A stretch of DNA of 64,000 bases from Ciona savignyi (Eukaryota > Chordata > Ascidiacea > Phlebobranchia > Cionidae), in contig CH003266.1 of NCBI GenBank assembly GCA_000149265.1, positions 453,493 through 517,492 on the forward strand, in the 5' to 3' direction. Below, piece after piece: positions 58,192 through 64,000 of this stretch. The translations under genes were made by a program, and so were the position numbers. The notes under the pieces were generated by a model. The model searched no databases. It was not told the origin of the DNA and worked only from the letters and a program-made list of their open reading frames with translations. Each line of letters begins with the position of its first letter. Positions within the stretch are counted from its first letter, which is position 1.

Positions 58192-58276
58192 TACAATGTG
58201 CTCCTTTTAAAGTGTTCTTCTCTTTGATTGTAGCAGATATAACAACCAACACTTTGTTTTCACACCCGAGACAATA

Positions 58277-58353
58277 ACTTTTTTTACCGAGCCAAGTTTC
58301 GAACCCATGGTGGGATTGTCACAAGGACCGTTTTTTGTATAGAGGTCCGTACG
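58277..58353 (-). repeat. SINE-1 fragment
   Basis: B-box half only: accgagccaagtttcgaacc through gaccgttttttgtatag. Confidence 0.75.
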
Positions 58354-58587
58354 CCGAGATAATAACTTGCCAGCGACCGGTGTTGAATCAACCACTGTGC
58401 CACTAAGTCGTCTGAAAACGTGTATTAGGGGTTCTCGGTGTAATGGTCTTCATTATAAAGTTATTGTTAAGTTGCAAAAGTTGAATTTGATTTATTTTAT
58501 TTTTTTCGTCTTTTTTAATCGGTTTAATTTTAATCCCTTCAAAGGGTTTCAATGGTAAGTACAGGAAAGATTTAATAATTTATTGTT

Positions 58588-58700
58588 TTTTTAGACGTCT
58601 TCTAACGACTGTCGTTTTGCCGTTTTTCCCCGTTTTCCAAATTTTTATCAATAGTTTCTGCTTCGTGCTTTCATCGTGGAAACAAAAACTAAACTTAACT
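58588..58700 (+). repeat. Repeat family 3
   Basis: Body cttctaacgactgtcgtttt and tail aaacttaactaaact. Confidence 0.85.
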
Positions 58701-58709
58701 AAACTACAA

Positions 58710-59195
58710 CATTCTTACTGCAGTATTCTTAACTAAACTAAGAAACTGGTGTCCCTTATACCCTAAAGAAATCGGAAAAAATAAAGACAGCATTCAATCT
58801 AGACGTTTAATCCGTCAAACCTGTGTCTGATTAAGAGGTCGTGTGGTCAGCCAGGACAATTTGAAAGACTGTTAAAGTTCTAGCAAATTATGCTAAAACC
58901 TGCAAAAGTTACACAGTCATTTCACTACCCCACCTTAACCGTTCGTTTGCGCCATGCGATCTTCGAAAAACTTAAAATGTATAAATGATGTTATACCACC
59001 AGTTATTAATAAATACTACGTATCGATCATATATTTCGGATTATTAGTAAACTAATAGTTATACCGACAGTAAATCCTTATACCTTTTCCAGGAACACAT
59101 GCAACATCTAAACCCAAAGGAAGGGATTACTAGCGCCATCTCGCGGAAATATAATTTGATATTTGTTCGGACATGCTAATTGCATAGTTAAAGTA
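58710..59195. other. Intergenic, nothing recognised
   Basis: AT-rich with no supportable frame, between CRIM1 and the ECI2-like gene. Confidence 0.5.
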
Positions 59196-59199
59196 TCAG

Positions 59200-59494
59200 G
59201 AGGATAGGATATTTATCTTTATCCCCGTGAATGGGAAAACCAAGGGGGTTAACACACGGGCAATCGTCAGATCACCTCGCGCCCATCGTCGGGTTACCGG
59301 AGCTATTGCAGTGTGTTGTATATGATAAACACATTCCTTCAATTTGGTAGAACCCATTAATCCGCTGGGTTCAGGCAATGTCCGTAAAGTGCCCTGCCCA
59401 AGGATACAACCGACTAGCTAGCGACCAGATCGCATCTGCAACCTTTCGATTGAAAGGTGACGCACTTAACCGTAAGACCAACCGGCCGTCTTGT
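59200..59494 (-). repeat. SINE-2, full length
   Basis: Ends aggataggatatttatcttt and accaaccggccg. Core region is tgcccaaggatacaacc. Confidence 0.9.
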
Positions 59495-59499
59495 CCGTC

Positions 59500-60292
59500 C
59501 GAAATCGTGTAGTAAGAGTTTTTAAATTGGAATAACCATTTCACTTTTGAATTAAGATAAAATATTTATGTGTATCTAAAAGACGACATACTTAACCGAC
59601 CAATCGCCCTATTGATAAAAATTAATGCATTAAAATATGATATAATTTGTTGTTGACATAACTAAATTAGGTACTATGCAATTTTGTGGATTTTTCGTCG
59701 TTCTGGTAATGTTAGATAAAACAACTATTAGTACTAGAGAGTGGACTAACACTACTAGTAAAACATATTTCGATTTTACAGTATTATATTATGCAAGTAA
59801 GGCCAATTACCACATTTGGTACTTTATGTGGGCAATATACAACCTTACCTTTAAATAGACAATTTGCGGCCCATTATCAAGAAGGAAATTTACCTGGTAA
59901 AATAACAACCGAATGGTCATTTTTAATTAATCTCTAAACTTTGGAGAAGTTGCGTAACTGTTCTTCATTTGCTTGCTGAGAAATAATGTTAAAGGCGAGT
60001 ATGGACAAAGTACGTTTATTTTTTTAAATTTGCCATTAAAATGAACATCAATATTATTACTATTAAAATTAAGGAAAAGGCCGCTACACGACAGTCGTTA
60101 AAACACGTTATAACAAATTAAAAATACCGATATCGGTAAAGGCTGACGCGAAATAAAACCCAAAGATTATATTCTAAAGAAATCGATTCATATTAAATGA
60201 TTTGCCAGAGTAGTGAATATTAAAATAAACTACTGTATATTCTTTAAACTGCTATAAAATAAATGACCGGTTTAAATTAGGCCTTTACCATT
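59500..60292. other. Intergenic with a family 3 fragment
   Basis: A partial minus-strand family 3 copy lies at about 60060-60112 (acgacagtcgttaaaacacg). No gene seen. Confidence 0.5.
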
Positions 60293-60455
60293 TATAGGAT
60301 ATTCAGGTTTATCCCCGTGAATGGGAGAACAAGGGGGTTGACATACGGGCAATCGTCAGATCACCTCGCGCCCACCGTCGGGTTACCGGAGCTAGTTCAG
60401 GGTGTTATGTATGATCGAAACATTCCTTCAATTTGGTAGAACTCATTATATTACT
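60293..60455 (-). repeat. SINE-2, truncated
   Basis: It keeps the 3' half (aggatattcaggtttatccc to aatttggtagaactc) and lacks the core and head. Confidence 0.85.
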
Positions 60456-60643
60456 GTGTTTAGTGAAAACAAGTAAATTTATTCCAAAAGTTCAAACTTT
60501 TAATTCTTTGTATTTTCAGTATATGGGTGACAAATTCGGATTGGTAATTAGAGACAAACAGTTTCCGCTTGCATAGAAACCATGGACAAAGTACATTGAG
60601 TTGGTTTGGTAACTAGAGGAGCAATATGAACACCCAAAAATTA

Positions 60644-60935
60644 GTCCGTCCGGTTAGTCTGGTGGTATAATGCGACCCCTTTCAACCGAAAGGTTCAAGT
60701 TTCAAAACTGATAGCAAGTCGGTTGTGTCCTTGGGCAAGTCACTTAACGGACAAACCCAGCGGATTAATAGGTTCTACCAAATTGAAGAAACGTGTCTAT
60801 TATACACAACAGACTGAAATAGCTCCGGTAACCAGACGGTGGGCGCGAGGTGATCTGACGATTGCCCGTGTGTTAACGCCCTTGGTTTTCCCATTCACGG
60901 GGATAAACATAAAAATCCTATACTATCCTATATAT
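60644..60935 (+). repeat. SINE-2, full length
   Basis: Head ccggttagtctggtggtata, core tgtgtccttgggcaagtcac, tail atcctatactatcctat. Confidence 0.9.
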
Positions 60936-61081
60936 AAATATATCTTAATTGTGACGGTTAACAAGTAATCAGCACTGTATTGTAAAACTATTAATTCATT
61001 AACATCAAAAACAAATTATATATCAAGAAAAATAAATATAATTACAAAGAAATAAAACAAGTTATTTAACCCAATTAAGTA

Positions 61082-63447
61082 TTAAAGCTTGGAATTAATT
61101 TGTTTTTCCTTCAATTCTTTCCGTTTCTGCATGAACTTCATTGCCTGTACGACAACGTCCTCGGATTGAAATCTTTCCAACAGTTGGTTGAATTCAGTTT
61201 TGTTCACTTCAAGCAATCTCTTTGTCTCAGGTCCTCGGATTAACCGTTTTCCGTAGATCAAACTCTTTAAAAGGGATAATGATAATTAAAGGATATATTC
61301 TTGCGACATTATGGGTGAATGAAAATCCAAGAGGGTTACCACACGGGCAATCAACAGATCACCTCGCGCCCACCGTAGGGTTACCGAAGCTATTGCAGTA
61401 TGTTATGTATGATTCACATGTTCCTTTAATTTAGTAGATACCATTAGGCCGCTGGGTTTAAGCAATGTCCGTTAAGTGCTTTGCCCAAGGACACAACTGA
61501 CTAGTTAACCACCAGTTTCATAACTGCAACCTCTCTGCTGAAAGGCAGCGCACTTAACCACTAGACTAATCTGTCAGATGCTTTTCCATACTATATGTAA
61601 ACTGTAGCCTAATTTGGCTGTAAAAATAGAGTTATTTCTATTAGTGTAGTTGGGTAAATTTGCTCTTGAGTTATTATACAGAAAAACTGAGAGTTTTGGT
61701 CAAACCATAGTTACATAAAGAATACGGCTTTGGGAAAGGTGAGTTAGAAGCTGTATACAAAAAGGGATTTTTATCAATTGAACATAAGCAAGACACTATA
61801 CTTTTACTTACTTTGATTGGATTATCGACAAATTCTTCAACACGCTTCTGTACTTCGGCTACGAAGACATCTTTCGGGAAAACCTCTGTTACAAGGCCCG
61901 CCACGTAAGCTTCATCTGCTGAGAGCATTCGGTTGAACAGCAGCATCTCATTTGCCTGCATTTGCAAAAGAACTTAAATTGGGTGCTGATACCTGTTCGA
62001 AAGTAAATAGCATATATACACATTTCTGTTTTAGTGTTCCAGTGTGAGAACTTAAATGGACAATCTAAGGTGCTATAAAGCTAAAATTCCTTGTCACATA
62101 ATTTGTAGTGTAATAATGACAAAAACTAGCCTTATCTAAGTGATCTAACATTTTACAGTTTGACCATCACGCGTCATAACACAATATGTATAAAAAATTC
62201 ATTATTGTTTAAAAGCAATATTTCTGAACCACCAGATTTATTCACAATAGAATAAACCAACGGCAGAATTAATAGAAAAACAATTATTTTGCCAATAAAA
62301 AAGGACAAATTTTGAAACACTGTTCGGTACTTTAAAAACAAATTGTTTCAATCTAGCCAAAACCAAGGAACTCTGTTTATTTTCCATGTTTAAAACCAGT
62401 TACTTGCTAGTCAGGTATATGACATAGCACTTTATATCAGATAGGTTGTAAAAAAGTTGTAAACAATCTCCTGAGATTTAACAAATTTATTACTTCACCT
62501 TCGCATATCCCATAAGTTTCGGGAAAGTATACGAAGAGCAAGCTTCAGGTACTGCAGCGATGCGCGAGAATGGAGTGAGGAAAGTACTGGTGGAGGACGC
62601 ATACACCACGTCACACAGTGGAAGGGATGAGACGCCCATACCGATCGCAGGTCCGTTCACTGCAGCGATGATTGGCTTCGGAAATGTTATCAAAGCATCC
62701 ACTAGATTCCTGAAGTTACAAAGTAAGGTTGACTTCAATATAAACATAATCATCCAGAAATGTATATTTCTAATACATGAGCTCTTAGTACAGAAAAACA
62801 ATGTACCTCTTGGCAGCAGGTTAGTCTGGCGGTCCGGCTGGTTAGTCTGGCGGTTAAGTGCGTCGCCTTTCAATCCAAAGAGAGCAGTTGCGAAACTGGT
62901 GGCTAGCTAGTCAGTTGTGTCCTTTGGCAAGACACTTAGAAGACATTACCAGAACCCAGCGAATTAATAGGTTCTGCCAAATTGAAGGAACGTGTCTACC
63001 ATATACAAAAAAAAACACTGTAATAGCTCTGATAACCCGACAATGGGCGCGAGTTGATCTAACAATAGCCCATGTGTTAACCCCCTTGGTTTTCCCATTA
63101 ACGAGGATAAACATAAATATCCTATTCTTCTATCCTACTTATCGTTGAAACAAAAAATAAACTAAATTAAACTAAAAATTTGAAAAACATATATATTACA
63201 AATGGCCAAATTTTAAGGATGTTGTCCAAATTAAAAAAAACGTATATGTTACAAATGGCCAAAATTTAAGGATGTTGTATTACTTGAACTCTTGCAGGCT
63301 TGTTACAGGTGAGTCAGAGGAAGGGGAAGTCCCACCAATGAAATCAGCCCCACTGGTGTAATACTCTCCAGTCCCAGTGATAACAACGAGCTTAACGTCA
63401 TCGTCCGTCGCTAGCTCACCAAGGTGCTCGGTCATTGCAACTTGCAT
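61082..63447 (-). CDS. ECI2: Peroxisomal enoyl-CoA delta isomerase 2-like, 3' four exons
   Basis: Minus-strand exons 63284-63447, 62499-62709, 61812-61955 and 61082-61264 join in frame. They encode 234 residues of a crotonase-fold enzyme that moves 3-enoyl-CoA double bonds to the 2-trans position in unsaturated fatty acid oxidation. Visible features are VVITGTGEYYTSGADF and NGPAIGMG (oxyanion-hole regions), TPFSRIAAVPEACSSYTFPK with the conserved Glu, and AGLVTEVFP. The C-terminus is NSKL and stop, a canonical PTS1 peroxisomal signal. Donors gtaata, gtgaag and gtaagt; the last acceptor is a weak tttaaag. The first visible exon begins with an acceptor, so the N-terminus (an acyl-CoA-binding domain in vertebrate ECI2) lies beyond the right edge. 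It is convergent with CRIM1. Confidence 0.93.
61305..61583 (-). repeat. SINE-2 in the last ECI2 intron
   Basis: Divergent full element: acacgggcaatcaacagatc through accactagactaatctg. It starts about 40 bp upstream of the final exon. Confidence 0.85.
61960..62498. other. ECI2 intron between exons 62499-62709 and 61812-61955
   Basis: AT-rich with no repeats of the three families seen here. Confidence 0.5.
62823..63134 (+). repeat. SINE-2 in the first visible ECI2 intron
   Basis: The head appears twice at its start (ttagtctggcggtccggctg and ttagtctggcggttaagtgc), a partial duplication. Core cctttggcaagacactt, tail atcctattcttctatcc. A loose aaactaaatt tail of family 3 type follows at 63145-63172. 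Confidence 0.85.
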
Positions 63448-63471
63448 CTGGGAAAGGTTTCATAACGTGAT

Positions 63472-63550
63472 GGAAGGATAGGATATTCATGTTTATCCCC
63501 GTGAATAGGAAAACCAAGGGGGTTAACCATAGGCAATCGTCAGATCACCA
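63472..63550 (-). repeat. SINE-2 3' fragment
   Basis: aggataggatattcatgttt through caatcgtcagatcacc, then a break. Confidence 0.8.
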
Positions 63551-63593
63551 GAGCATCTGGGGAATAAAGGTTTCAAATCTTGTTGTTCTTTTA

Positions 63594-63985
63594 CCTAGGT
63601 TTGGCGTCCGCTATATTTATTAAATTATATCCTTTTTTTTAATGACAAGTTTTGACGACTGTTTGATTTGCCGTCTTTTCCTGTTCCTGTGTCATATTCG
63701 TTTGCCATTTTTAAAAACTGGGGCAAAAAATGAATAAACTAAACTAAATATCGCGATGGGAGGATAATATATTCGCGCTAATACCGCCGGGTGAAACGAT
63801 GGTCATAATAACATAAGTATAGTTTTTAGTTTATTCATTTTATGCCACAGTTTTTAAAAAGTGCAACTGAATATAATCTCGACACAGGAACGGGAAAAGA
63901 CGGCAAAACGAACAGTCGTTAAAACACGTCATCACAAAAAAGGATATAATTTAATAAATATAACGGACGCGGCCGCCAAACCTAG
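63594..63985. repeat. ~390-bp inverted repeat made of two opposed family 3 copies
   Basis: The left arm begins cctaggtttggcgtccgcta. The right arm ends with its inverted match (tataacggacg, then gccaaacctagg). Family 3 bodies lie inside each arm (63650-63748 plus, 63822-63945 minus) around a short loop. The outer arms match beyond the family 3 limits. Confidence 0.8.
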
Positions 63986-64000
63986 GCGAAACAATATTAA

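Noticed and set aside
1-63980. CRISPR arrays, bacterial operons, rRNA genes and viral genes
   Set aside because: None is visible. The regular repeats present are 31-, 42-, 60-, 61- and 334-bp satellites or SINE arrays without spacer-repeat structure.

Overview
The window is AT-rich animal nuclear DNA with short spliced exons, GT-AG introns, tRNA-derived SINEs, hAT-type DNA elements and no operons. Gene content and compactness fit a tunicate, most likely a Ciona species. That is inference; no marker in the window names the species.

Layout. (1) 1-18815 is copy A of a long duplication. It holds two minus-strand genes for small secreted peptide precursors (501-1104 and 4550-5652), an orphan related exon on the plus strand (3562-3749), a lone ALAS exon (about 2968-3104), and exons 1-3 of a CRIM1-like gene (11230-15277). 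(2) 18816-18915 is a run of 100 N, and copy A stops exactly there. (3) 18916-20480 is a decayed C2H2 zinc-finger array on the minus strand. (4) 20500-26260 is intergenic, with a 334-bp tandem repeat carrying kappaB-like palindromes, a second copy of A's 1.8-2.95 kb block, and a hAT MITE. (5) About 26262-45247 is copy B, collinear with copy A at an offset of 26.26-26.43 kb. It repeats the two peptide genes and CRIM1 exons 1-3. (6) 45248-57185 carries CRIM1 exons 4-17, so the complete gene is 37527-57185 (17 exons, 976 codons by my splicing). (7) 57186-61081 is the CRIM1 3' region plus SINEs. (8) 61082-63447 holds the last four exons of a peroxisomal enoyl-CoA isomerase (ECI2-like) gene on the minus strand, ending in the peroxisomal signal SKL. 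Its 5' part lies beyond the right edge.

Most novel content: the small-peptide cluster. Gene 1 encodes a signal peptide, a Trp-Trp/Arg-rich cationic stretch and an acidic tail, the layout of ascidian antimicrobial precursors. Gene 2 encodes a signal peptide, a Pro/Thr stalk, a basic segment after an Arg-Arg pair and an acidic tail. Both have three small exons, with exons 2 and 3 joined in the same phase ahead of an Asp/Glu-rich end. The orphan exon joins the WWSRRR motif of gene 1 to the RRNG motif and exon-end phase of gene 2. In copy B, kappaB-like palindromes lie 0.9-1.3 kb upstream of gene 2.

Main caution: copies A and B may be two alleles laid end to end by the assembler rather than a true tandem duplication. 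The gap at the exact homology break and the near-identical 3.5 kb before it favour this. All splice models are read by eye from splice sites, frame and domain logic.
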